From an uncultured Campylobacter sp. (GTDB lineage: Bacteria; Campylobacterota; Campylobacteria; Campylobacterales; Campylobacteraceae), in contig NZ_CALHII010000187.1 of assembly GCF_938030815.1 (NCBI RefSeq), forward strand, positions 1-29,526: a DNA stretch of 29,526 nucleotides, in the 5' to 3' direction. Made by a program: the position numbers and the translations under genes. This document shows, piece after piece, positions 16,927 through 24,484 of the stretch (positions are counted from its first letter, which is position 1; every line of letters begins with the position of its first letter). The notes under the pieces are model-generated. The model did not search any database. It saw only the letters and a program-made list of their open reading frames with translations, and had not been told where the DNA came from.

Positions 16927-17390
16927 TGAAAATGAAAAAAGGTGCGGCAGTAGGCGGCGGCGTAAGTGGGATAATATTTTTAGCTATTATAATCTTCGTG
17001 ATAGTAAAAATAATATATCCTAAATTAAGCGGTGCTAAGGATGAGGTTTTAGTAAAAGCTTACGCAGTCGAGCTTGAAGGCGTATTTAAAGATATACAAC
17101 GCGACTACTTAAATCAAGGAAATTTTCGCGAGCTAAAGAGCATGACGGGCTCCAGACAGTTTAGTGATAGCGATCTGGCACGTAGCTTAGCAGTCAATCA
17201 AAGCTTTACCTATGGCGTAGGACCGAAACTCAAAAACGATATGATCTTTTGCGCGACGATCACCTTGCGTCAAGATAGTGATGGCTATTTCTTCACAACC
17301 GAAAACATCAACCGCAACAGGGAGCGCTGCGAAGCATTTCATAAAGATACGACTTATATGAAGCTAAACGGCTTTAGGATAGGCAAATAA
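16923..17390 (+). CDS. membrane-anchored periplasmic protein, third gene of the uvrB-divergent operon
   Basis: A 155-residue protein with one N-terminal hydrophobic helix (about residues 12-32, after a short Lys-rich start) and a soluble periplasmic-type domain with two cysteines (FCATITL and ERCEAF) that may pair. The overall shape recalls pseudopilin-like or small anchored proteins, but there is no prepilin cleavage motif of the usual form, so no function is assigned. Two adjacent ATGs (16923 and 16926) follow GGAG at 16915-16918; the second has the better spacing. In C. jejuni the equivalent set leads into priA; here a gene-free region follows instead. Confidence 0.75.
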   Translation: MMKMKKGAAVGGGVSGIIFLAIIIFVIVKIIYPKLSGAKDEVLVKAYAVELEGVFKDIQRDYLNQGNFRELKSMTGSRQFSDSDLARSLAVNQSFTYGVGPKLKNDMIFCATITLRQDSDGYFFTTENINRNRERCEAFHKDTTYMKLNGFRIGK

Positions 17391-17655
17391 TTTTTAAAAT
17401 TTAATCGCGCGACTGCTATGGATTCATAAAGCGTACGTGTAGCAAAAGTGCGATAGTGCTAGTGAAGTGCGTAGCCGTGTGTCGGCTCGCACCTCGTGCC
17501 AAAAACATGTTAAGTCTCAAGAATTCATCTTTATAGGTATTTTTTAAAATTTAGCTTTAAAATTGGCATTTTGCATTTATATTGACAGCCTATCGGTTAA
17601 ATTCTAATCATATTTTAGTTTCTAATTCATATCGATCATGATTTATGCTATTGCG

Positions 17656-17686
17656 GTTAAATTTATGAAATGGGTGCTTTGAAGCT
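17656..17686. repeat. 31-bp direct repeat, copy 1
   Basis: It begins GTTAAATTTATGAAATGGG and ends GCTTTGAAGCT; identical to the copy at 17723-17753. The two are separated by 36 bp. Confidence 0.9.
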
Positions 17687-17722
17687 CAATAGGCACCCTG
17701 ATTATGTTATACGCTGGACTTT

Positions 17723-17753
17723 GTTAAATTTATGAAATGGGTGCTTTGAAGCT
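17723..17753. repeat. 31-bp direct repeat, copy 2
   Basis: Identical over 31 bp to 17656-17686. No third full copy follows; a distant partial resemblance at about 17840-17872 is not convincing. Confidence 0.9.
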
Positions 17754-17929
17754 ATGCCCCTCGCGTGACGCGATGCGAGCTGAGATTTACGAAAAGCGCC
17801 TCATAAAACAAGCGTATTAAGGCAAAATATCAAGATCATCTTAAATTTATTGAAATTCGCACTCCAAAAGCGCGCAGAATTTTATCGGCGCGGGTTTGGA
17901 CATGAGTTTTAAAAATCTCTCATAGAATT

Positions 17930-18636
17930 TTATCGTCGATTCTCAACCGCCGATTTGATCCATCTGCATAAATAATCTAATTGCTGCGGCGTATGAAACC
18001 AATGCTCGCCGTTTTTCATAACGCTTAAGTCGCAGTCGAACTTCTGCGCGAAATTTCTAACGATACAAAGAGGCGTCATATCGTCGTTTTCTGCGTATAG
18101 AATTCTACTGGGCGTTTTCCATTTTGTGATCGGATTGTTCAAAACAAAACTCCAATATTCCCAAAAAAGCGATTGCCCGACAGGGGTCAAAATCATCCGC
18201 TCTTACTTCAATCGCTCTTCGCTGACGCTAGCCTTACGCATAATATTTGAAATAACGTATTTCATATCAAGTATCGGCGATAAAAGAGGCAGTCGCTAAG
18301 CTTTTCGTCGCGGAAGCTTTGCAGGCCGAGCCATGCCCCTAGGCTAACGGCAAACAGCGCGACCTCGTCCCAGCGCTTCTTTGCATATGATAAAATTTCG
18401 CGAAATTCCAAAATAGCGCGCTGTGGATCGCAAGAAGCGGGCTCGTACCCCCTCTGTCCGTGCCCGGGCAGGTCAAAGCTAATAACCTGCCGGCCTTGCT
18501 CGCAAACGACGGAAGCCAAAAGCTCCGCATCATCTTTGCTTCCGCATTGCCCGTGAGCATAGATATAAACCTTTTCCGAGCGGCTCCCCCAAACGGCGAC
18601 GGGAACGCCGCGTATCTCAATCGTGCTCTTTTGCAT
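17930..18636 (-). pseudogene. alpha/beta-hydrolase, broken by a frameshift and an in-frame stop
   Basis: The N-terminal part (ATG 18636, AAAGGAAC upstream) has the hydrolase landmarks YIYAHGQCGS (oxyanion region), SFDLPGHGQRG and FAVSLGAW (nucleophile elbow with Ser). It leaves frame near 18281-18289, where one base seems missing in CCTCTTTTAT; the correct continuation in the next frame reads LLSPILDMKYVISNIMRKAS. A TAA at 18203-18205 then interrupts that frame, and the C-terminal part continues with the acid residue region YAENDDMTPL and catalytic His in GEHWFHT. Both lesions would have to be errors for the gene to be intact. Substrate unknown; small esterase or lipase type. Confidence 0.75.
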
Positions 18637-18948
18637 TTTTCGTTCCTTTAAATTTTTGCGCCGCTTACCCGCATTTTGCGGCAACGTCGCAAACTTGAGT
18701 AATAAATATTGCTAAAAATTTAATAGCACGCCCTGCTAGACTGTCTGCGATTAGCGATAAATTTTAAAATTTTACGCGCCTAGCCCATGCGCCGCTAAAT
18801 TTTTGGAATTTAACTATGCAAAATTTTAAGTGGCGGAATTTTTGCGCTGCCGCTAAGCACGCCGTATCCGATAAATGCGCTATATTCCTGGCAACCAGGC
18901 AAGCATCCGCAATCGCGCTGTACTTGCCGTGGGCACGTATAAAAAGGC
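18637..18948. other. gene-free region between the hydrolase pseudogene and pgpA
   Basis: No gene recognised in 312 bp. A few AAATTT words occur around 18760-18830. No clear terminator was found for pgpA, which ends at its right side. Confidence 0.45.
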
Positions 18949-19485
18949 TTAAAAAATCAATCCCGCGGCGCCGAGCTTGATCCCTAAAGAGATAATTATC
19001 AAAACCCCGAGCCCCGCGAAAAAGCCCGCCAGCACATCATCTAGCATCACGCCTAGTCCGCCCTTTACGTCGCGATCCACGCGCCCGATGATCGAGGGCT
19101 TGCGGATGTCAAATGCCCTGAAAAACAGCAGCGCCAAAATCATCGCAAGGGCCGAGATTCTGCTGCTCTCAAAGCCCGCGATCAGCTCCCGCAGCGGTAG
19201 CGAAAAGATCTCGCCCACGGGCGCGGCGACGCACATCGCGATCCACACCCCCACGACCTCGTCGATGACGATCTCGCTGTTATCGTGCGCGCCTACCCGC
19301 CTTTCGTAATCGCTTACGATCTTAAGCGAGACGAAAAAGACGAGAGCGGCGCACAAAAACAGCGTCACCTCGCCCGCGAGCATCAAGATTGCTAGCCCCG
19401 TTATCCAGCCTGCGATGCTGCCCCAGGTGCCCGGTGCGGGCCTTAGCAACCCCGCGCCGAAAAATGTAACGAAAATTTTATCCAT
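18949..19485 (-). CDS. pgpA: phosphatidylglycerophosphatase A
   Basis: A 178-residue membrane phosphatase that converts phosphatidylglycerol phosphate to phosphatidylglycerol. Family signatures: FGAGLLRPAPGTWGS at the N-terminus, DNSEIVIDEVVG, and FRAFDIRKPSIIGRVDRDVKGGLGVMLDD in part near the C-terminus, with three to four hydrophobic segments. The ATG is preceded by AAAGGACAATT, a good ribosome site. It lies downstream of the ATP-sulfurylase-like gene in the same direction, as in C. jejuni, but here 750 bp of repeat DNA separates them, so it probably has its own promoter. Confidence 0.92.
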   Translation of the reverse strand: MDKIFVTFFGAGLLRPAPGTWGSIAGWITGLAILMLAGEVTLFLCAALVFFVSLKIVSDYERRVGAHDNSEIVIDEVVGVWIAMCVAAPVGEIFSLPLRELIAGFESSRISALAMILALLFFRAFDIRKPSIIGRVDRDVKGGLGVMLDDVLAGFFAGLGVLIIISLGIKLGAAGLIF

Positions 19486-20235
19486 AATTGTCCTTTTAAA
19501 TTTTGCTTTTTAAAATTTTACCGCTTATTTTAATTAGAGCATTCGCTCACGCACAGAAATTTTAAATTTCGTTCGCGCGTGCGAGGAAATTTTAAATTTT
19601 GTTCGTGCATGTAGAATTTAAATTTCGCCTGCCCGCACGAAATCAGTTCTACTCGCTCACCACGAATTTTGCTCACTAACGTAGGAATTTTAAAATTCTA
19701 CTCATCTGCGTAAAAATTTTAAAATTTTGCTCGCTCCACGCGGAGTTTTCAAACCCGTCCGCAAACGCACGGCATTTTGCGCGAGTGGCAGTCGTTGTGT
19801 CTCGCCCAAATTTATGCACTGCGACTTACTGCGAGCATCTGGCTAAATTTAAACTCGCTTACCGAAAGCTTAAAATTTAGATCCGCTACACTGCTAATTT
19901 ACGCATATGCCGCGCCTTAAAATTTTAAATTCGCTTCGCCGCGTGATTTTATTGCGTCGTTATAAATTTGCTACGAAGCCGAATCTTTAAAATTTAAAGC
20001 TCGTTTTATCGTACCGCTGCTAATGCTCTAAAAATTTAGCTTCGTCGCGCCGCAAAATTTTACGCCAAATCTGCGTCCGCTGCTCTTTATGCTATAAAAT
20101 TCCGCGCAGTCCTTTCTTTCTGCACTATGAAATTTTACTTTACGTCTAGCCGCCGTAAATTCTAACGTCGTGAAATTTTACTCTTTGCCTAGATGCCGCA
20201 AATTCCACGTCATTTTTGCGTTGCGCCCTCGAGAG
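19486..20235. repeat. degenerate AAATTT repeat field between pgpA and the ATP-sulfurylase-like gene
   Basis: GAAATTTTAAATTTCG-like units recur at about 19556, 19586, 19614, 19639, 19664, 19685 and 19713 (mostly 21-30 bp apart) with GC-rich spacers such as GTTCGCGCGTGCGAG. Further AAATTT-centred words continue to 20200 with looser spacing. No gene, RNA or terminator was recognised. Confidence 0.65.
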
Positions 20236-22107
20236 CTACGTCTTTAGCGCGCTGGTTTGATACAGCTGCATAAGCTGCTCGTAAAACTCGCTTTCACCGT
20301 GGCTCTGTAAGATCCCGCTGTTTGGAAAAAGCTCGTCGTAGAGCTTTTGCAGATCTGAAAACCGCGCAGGAAAAAGCTCGCTTAAAATCATCGCCGAGAT
20401 CTCTTTACGCATAAAAATCGCGGGTGGCAAAATCCCCGCGCGCAGCAGTGCCTTGAGATTTTGCGTGCGATAATGCACGTGATGATGAGCGCCGTGAGGG
20501 CAGTTTTTGGTGCTTACGAGCACCTTGCACTTCTCGCAATAGACGTATTCCGGCATAAGCAAAATCTCGATCTCGCCGCGCTTTTGATACTCGTCCAGCA
20601 CCGAATGCACGCCGCCGCCTTCGAAAAATAGCTCCATATTTGCGTGATTTTGCCCAAAAATTATTTTGTTTATACCTAAATTTTTTGCGATCGTGCACTG
20701 CAGGGCGGGTTTGTCGTCAAAAATCGCAAGCGAGCCCAGATCGATCATCATGGCGCGTTGCGCGACCAAAAAATTTTGCAGTAAATACCTTAGCGTTTTT
20801 TTGCGTAGCTCGTAGGGCAGGGCATCCGTGCTATTCGTGCCGGTTAAAAAAATCACCACGAAATCCGCCTTATCTATCATATGCCTAATCAACCGCTCAT
20901 GCACGCGGTGGATCGGATCGGCGCAGGTAAAAAACGCTGAAATTTTAGGCGCGGCAAGCGAGCTTGCGATTTTTTTTATGCGCGCGATTTGCTCTGCAAG
21001 ACCATTTTTTAGCAGCGTGATGCGCCCTTGCACCGCAGTTTGCCCTGCGTATGCATTTTGAAACACCGAGTCTGCGACCTCGCTTGCGCTTGGGGCATAA
21101 ACATCGCTAACGTCTATGCGCGCGACAAGCTCACAATAGGCGGGATTTGCAGCGGAATTTTTGATGAAATTTTCGGTGGAATTTGAGATAAAATTTCCCG
21201 CCGAATTTGCTACGGATTTTGCATCTGCGCTACAAACGCGATTGAGTGCGGAATTTTCGGCAAAGCTCTGCGCGGAATTTACCGCAGAATTTTCACTGGA
21301 GCTTTTCTCCGAATCCAAAGCGGCGTTTTTCGCAGATTTTGTATCTGCGCTGCGAGTAAAAGTTTGATCATAGCTCGCAGCAAGACTTTCTATATGGTCT
21401 AAGTCCTCGCTTGTGGCGTTTATAGCGCTTTGCGTACTTGCAGTGCGCGCGAAATCCGTGCCGCTTTTCGCAAAGCTCTGCTCGTTTTGCGCCGCGGCAG
21501 AAACCTCTTCCTGCAAGTTGCGTGATCCTTTAACTAGCAAATACGCGCCGTTCTCGCTGCTAAGCGAATTTTTGGCGCGTTCGACTGTGCCTTCCTTGCA
21601 GAGGTAAAGCTCCAAAATATCGCCTTTTTTTGCGTTCGCGCAGGAAAAAACGAAATTTATGCCGCATACGCTTAGCTTGCTTGGGCGCAGTAGCTCGCAG
21701 CTCTTGCCGAAAGCGCCGTTTGCGAGCAGGCTCAAGACGTTTAGGTCGGAGCGCGAGATCACTATCTTGCGGATTTGCGTTGCGCTATTATTTGCGCTTT
21801 TGCTCTCGCTTCCGGCTTGCTCTGCTTTTAAATTTCTTGCCGCGCCCTTAGCTCGCGCCTCGTCTTTTCTGGCATTGCTCGTCTTTGACATTTTTAAATT
21901 CCGCATCGTTTTTAAATTTTGCTTTGCCTTTAAATTTAGCGCCGCATCGCTCGAAGCTTTTGTAGCGTTTAGGGTTTTTGTGCCGCTTGAAATCCCTTCG
22001 CTTTCAAGCGGTTTTATTTCGTTTAAATTGCCGGTATCGCGTGAAATTTCTGTCCCGTCTGCGATCCATACCGAGCGCGCGCGGCTATTTTTTTCTTGCG
22101 ATGCCAT
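20236..22107 (-). CDS. ATP-sulfurylase-like protein with large low-complexity insertions
   Basis: A 623-residue protein; the equivalent C. jejuni gene (beside pgpA, ispDF and the CemR gene) is clearly shorter, from memory about 390 residues. The C-terminal ~260 residues resemble sulfate adenylyltransferase: FTCADPIHRVHERL (HxxH nucleotide motif, near 20900), GINKIIFGQNHAN (in place of the GRDHA motif), a YCEKCKVLVSTKNCPHG cysteine pair and LLRAGILPPAIFMRKEIS. GRD changed to GQN makes ordinary sulfurylase activity doubtful. The N-terminal half contains NLKxxx hexapeptide repeats and 16 tandem tetrapeptides (21145-21336), both low complexity. The start is ATG 22107 (AAGGA upstream), overlapping the cemR end by 23 bp; an earlier in-frame ATG at 22149 is less likely. 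Confidence 0.78.
   Translation of the reverse strand: MASQEKNSRARSVWIADGTEISRDTGNLNEIKPLESEGISSGTKTLNATKASSDAALNLKAKQNLKTMRNLKMSKTSNARKDEARAKGAARNLKAEQAGSESKSANNSATQIRKIVISRSDLNVLSLLANGAFGKSCELLRPSKLSVCGINFVFSCANAKKGDILELYLCKEGTVERAKNSLSSENGAYLLVKGSRNLQEEVSAAAQNEQSFAKSGTDFARTASTQSAINATSEDLDHIESLAASYDQTFTRSADTKSAKNAALDSEKSSSENSAVNSAQSFAENSALNRVCSADAKSVANSAGNFISNSTENFIKNSAANPAYCELVARIDVSDVYAPSASEVADSVFQNAYAGQTAVQGRITLLKNGLAEQIARIKKIASSLAAPKISAFFTCADPIHRVHERLIRHMIDKADFVVIFLTGTNSTDALPYELRKKTLRYLLQNFLVAQRAMMIDLGSLAIFDDKPALQCTIAKNLGINKIIFGQNHANMELFFEGGGVHSVLDEYQKRGEIEILLMPEYVYCEKCKVLVSTKNCPHGAHHHVHYRTQNLKALLRAGILPPAIFMRKEISAMILSELFPARFSDLQKLYDELFPNSGILQSHGESEFYEQLMQLYQTSALKT
21145..21336 (-). repeat. 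in-frame 12-bp (tetrapeptide) repeat array
   Basis: Sixteen consecutive four-residue units of the form [S/F]-[A/I]-x-N (SAKN, AALD, SEKS, SSEN, SAVN, SAQS, FAEN, SALN and so on to STEN, FIKN, SAAN) within the ATP-sulfurylase-like gene. At DNA level the units carry AATT or GATT cores, like the intergenic repeats, but with a period of 12 bp, which keeps the reading frame. Confidence 0.85.
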
Positions 22108-22948
22108 ATTTTTTCCTTTTCTCCCAAAGCGATTTTCGAGAAATCCCAAGTGCCGCCGCCAGATCGGAGTCGAAATACTCGTCTTGGTGCGCTACGATCG
22201 TGAGCTTTACGTATTCTTCGATGCTTAAAATTTCACTGCGTTCTTTGCTGCTGCCAAGCGCAATTTCGTCGCTAAAGCCCTTTTGCGCGCCGATGGATCC
22301 GGCGATTATACGCATGGATTTGGTTTTGCTTAGAAATTTTTCCTTCTGTGTGCCGCTTAGGCTGTCGAAATCTGGCACGTAAAAAATCTCCGCGCCGCGT
22401 TCTAGCAGCTCAGGGCTTTGCGCGGATAGAATTTTAAGGTGCGATTTTAGCGCAAGCGTGATCTTAAATACCGCCGCAGCTCGCGCTGCCGCATCGCCGC
22501 GCAAAAGAAGCGGAAATTTTATCTGCGCTAAACGCGCGGGCGGTATCTCGCACGAAAGGGAGACCTCTTTAAGCAGTGCTTCGTAGGCTTCGTTTTGCGA
22601 TTTTAGCGAGCGAAACTGCGCGTAATGCTCGATCTTTTTGATGAGCTCCTCTATCATAAATGGCTTTTGGATATAATCCGTCGCGCCCGCTTTTACGGGG
22701 TTTAGCACCGTTTCGCTATCGACGTAAGCGACCATCAAAATTATGATCGAGCGCCTAAATTTCTCGATCAGCGGATAAAAGCTCGCGCCGCTCCAGCTCG
22801 TAGAGAGCAGTACTGCCTCAAACTCCTCTGCAAGGCCCGCTGCGGCCGCCAAACTCGCCACGTTAGTGCATTCATGCCCCAGCGCGCCCAGCTTGTTTGC
22901 GATACTTTGAGCAAGATAGCTTTCGCTTTCGATTATTAAAATTTTCAT
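22085..22948 (-). CDS. cemR: orphan atypical response regulator, CemR/HP1021 type
   Basis: A 287-residue regulator with an N-terminal receiver domain and a C-terminal helix-turn-helix (LAAALGISRKSLWEKRKKYGI, Fis-like). The receiver starts MKILIIESE and keeps the KP motif (DYIQKPF), but the phospho-acceptor Asp is replaced: EAVLLSTSWSG has Ser at 49. This is the known trait of HP1021 in Helicobacter and CemR (Cj1608) in C. jejuni, which act without phosphorylation in redox and energy-metabolism control. Gene order (ispDF, this gene, ATP-sulfurylase-like, pgpA) matches C. jejuni. It overlaps ispDF by 4 bp and the next gene by 23 bp. No cognate histidine kinase is adjacent. Confidence 0.85.
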   Translation of the reverse strand: MKILIIESESYLAQSIANKLGALGHECTNVASLAAAAGLAEEFEAVLLSTSWSGASFYPLIEKFRRSIIILMVAYVDSETVLNPVKAGATDYIQKPFMIEELIKKIEHYAQFRSLKSQNEAYEALLKEVSLSCEIPPARLAQIKFPLLLRGDAAARAAAVFKITLALKSHLKILSAQSPELLERGAEIFYVPDFDSLSGTQKEKFLSKTKSMRIIAGSIGAQKGFSDEIALGSSKERSEILSIEEYVKLTIVAHQDEYFDSDLAAALGISRKSLWEKRKKYGIARKK

Positions 22949-24267
22949 GCGCCCCGCACCTTTGCTGCGTACTTTTGCCAGTTGTAAAATTTCAAATTTA
23001 CCGCAGCCTGCGCGGCGATACCCTCGCTTCTGCCCGTAAATCCCAGCCCTTCGGTCGTGGTCGCTTTGACATTGACGCGCGCGCAGTTTAAAATTTCGCT
23101 TAAAACCTCTTGCATCTGTGCTTTGTAAGCGCCGATCTTCGGGCGCTGCGCGATGATCGTAATATCGGCATTTACGAGCTCGTAGCCGTAGCCCCTGACG
23201 CGCCGCATTACCTTTCGTAACAGCTCCTTGCTATCCGCGCCTTTAAGCTTAGCGTCGCTGTCTGGGAAGAGCTCGCCGATGTCGCCCAGCATCGCCGCGC
23301 CGCAAATAGCGTCGATTAGGGCATGGATCACTACGTCGCCGTCGCTGTGCGCGATCAGCGCGAACTCGCATGGAATTTGCACGCCGCCGAGCACGATGCC
23401 CGCGCCTTTTTCAAGCGCATGCACGTCGTAACCCGTGCCGCAAAAAATATCGCGCGAGCAGGGTTTTAAATTTAGCGCCGCTAGATCGCTTGCGCGCGTG
23501 ATCTTAAGCGCGCTCGCTTCGCCTTTTATAAATTCCAATCGTCCGCCCGCGCTACCGACTGCCGCGCTATCGTCGGTAAAAATTTCGCTTCCTTCAAGCG
23601 CCTTTTTAAGTAGCGCCGTGCGCGAAAGCTGCGGCGTTTGGATGAGGCGTAGCTCCTCTCGATCTACAATGCACTCGCCGAGGTAGGTCGTGTCATTTAC
23701 GCCAAGATATGGGCTGATACAGTCCGCGCCGCCTAAATTTCGTATCAGCGAAGAGATTAGCCCTGGCGAAATTTGCGCGCGAGCTACGTCGCTTACAAGC
23801 ACGAGCTCGCTATCTACGAGCTGCAGCGCGTTTTTTAGCGAGCTTTGGCGATTTGCGCCGCCGGGGACGAAGTGAAATTTTAAATTTGCAGAGCCGCATT
23901 CATCTGCGTTGCATCCGACTTGAGCTTTAAAATTTTCCGCGCCCCGCGGCTTGCTTGCGTCGTTTAGATCGTCTGTGCCGCGTTCGATCCCGCCCTGCTT
24001 TCTTTGAAATTTATACTCGCTCGTGCCGCACTCTGAGTTTTCGCCGCGCGCCGAGGCCAAACTGCACGCATAGAGGCGCTCGCAATAGCTCACGTCCTCT
24101 TCGTTTACGGCGATTACGATCTTTTTAAATGGGTGCGCCCGCGCAATGCTCTGCGCGACGTATTGCCAAAGCGGCAGCTCACCCACGCGCAGCCACTGCT
24201 TTTTGACGCTCAGCTCAAACCTGCTCGAATCACCCGCGGCGAGCAAAATCAGCGATATATCTTTCAA
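22945..24267 (-). CDS. ispDF: bifunctional IspD/IspF of the MEP isoprenoid pathway
   Basis: A 440-residue fusion: residues 1 to about 270 are IspD (MEP to CDP-ME) with LLAAGDSSRF, FVPGGANRQSSLKNAL and DVARAQ; the rest is IspF (2-C-methylerythritol 2,4-cyclodiphosphate synthase) with GTGYDVHAL, IAHSDGDVVIHALIDAI, GDIGELFPDSD and TTEGLGFTGR. The fusion is typical of Campylobacter, where it is about 371 residues; here IspD has an extra low-complexity insert of some 65 residues (about 23881-24075) between the strand ending YCERLY and FVPGG. The start is a TTG (24265-24267) with AAGGA six bases upstream and TATAAT further up. It is the first gene of an overlapping three-gene set with cemR. Confidence 0.93.
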   Translation of the reverse strand: MKDISLILLAAGDSSRFELSVKKQWLRVGELPLWQYVAQSIARAHPFKKIVIAVNEEDVSYCERLYACSLASARGENSECGTSEYKFQRKQGGIERGTDDLNDASKPRGAENFKAQVGCNADECGSANLKFHFVPGGANRQSSLKNALQLVDSELVLVSDVARAQISPGLISSLIRNLGGADCISPYLGVNDTTYLGECIVDREELRLIQTPQLSRTALLKKALEGSEIFTDDSAAVGSAGGRLEFIKGEASALKITRASDLAALNLKPCSRDIFCGTGYDVHALEKGAGIVLGGVQIPCEFALIAHSDGDVVIHALIDAICGAAMLGDIGELFPDSDAKLKGADSKELLRKVMRRVRGYGYELVNADITIIAQRPKIGAYKAQMQEVLSEILNCARVNVKATTTEGLGFTGRSEGIAAQAAVNLKFYNWQKYAAKVRGA

Positions 24268-24294
24268 ATTTTATCCTTGAAATTTTGTTACGAA

Positions 24295-24300
24295 ATTATA
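24295..24300 (-). promoter_or_regulatory. -10 element of ispDF-cemR operon
   Basis: Minus-strand TATAAT (plus-strand ATTATA), 28 bp upstream of the TTG start of ispDF, in the divergent region shared with thiC. Confidence 0.55.
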
Positions 24301-24446
24301 CGTATTAAAAATGAAAGCAAAATTAATCGCGGCTTGCGAGCTAGAATATCTTAAGCTTGGGTGCAAATTTACACGGTGCGGCGGCGAAATTTCAGCTTAC
24401 GTTACGAAAATAAACGACAAAAGAAAAGTAAGGATTAATGAAATTT

Positions 24447-24456
24447 GTTATATTAT
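24447..24456 (+). promoter_or_regulatory. probable thiC promoter (-10 region)
   Basis: GTTATATTAT within AAATTTGTTATATTATACG is the best -10 candidate; it predicts a leader of only about 20 bases before the ATG at 24485. Such a short leader leaves no room for a TPP riboswitch from this promoter. Confidence 0.5.
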
Positions 24457-24484
24457 ACGCGCATTTTTAAGAAGCGAGGCGAAA

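Larger units (their letters stand above)
17391..17929. other. gene-free, partly AT-rich region with a direct repeat
   Basis: No credible gene. The middle part (about 17520-17720) is more AT-rich than its surroundings. It contains two identical 31-bp repeats, listed separately, and a GGGTGC...GCACCC inverted repeat (about 17672-17698) that begins inside the first repeat. Confidence 0.55.

Noticed and set aside
17656..17753. CRISPR array
   Set aside because: Only two repeats, no cas genes in the window, and the repeat does not resemble Campylobacter CRISPR repeats I know. Kept only as a direct-repeat pair.
21659..22228. 189-codon open frame on the plus strand
   Set aside because: It is the antisense shadow of the ATP-sulfurylase-like gene and the cemR end, with hydrophobic low-complexity composition and no ribosome site.
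24268..24484. TPP riboswitch upstream of thiC
   Set aside because: No CTGAGA or ACCTGATCTGG-like conserved core is visible, and the likely promoter leaves only about 20 bases of leader.
24311..24484. N-terminal extension of ThiC by 58 residues
   Set aside because: The extension lies upstream of the -10 region, has no ribosome site, and homologues start at the later ATG.
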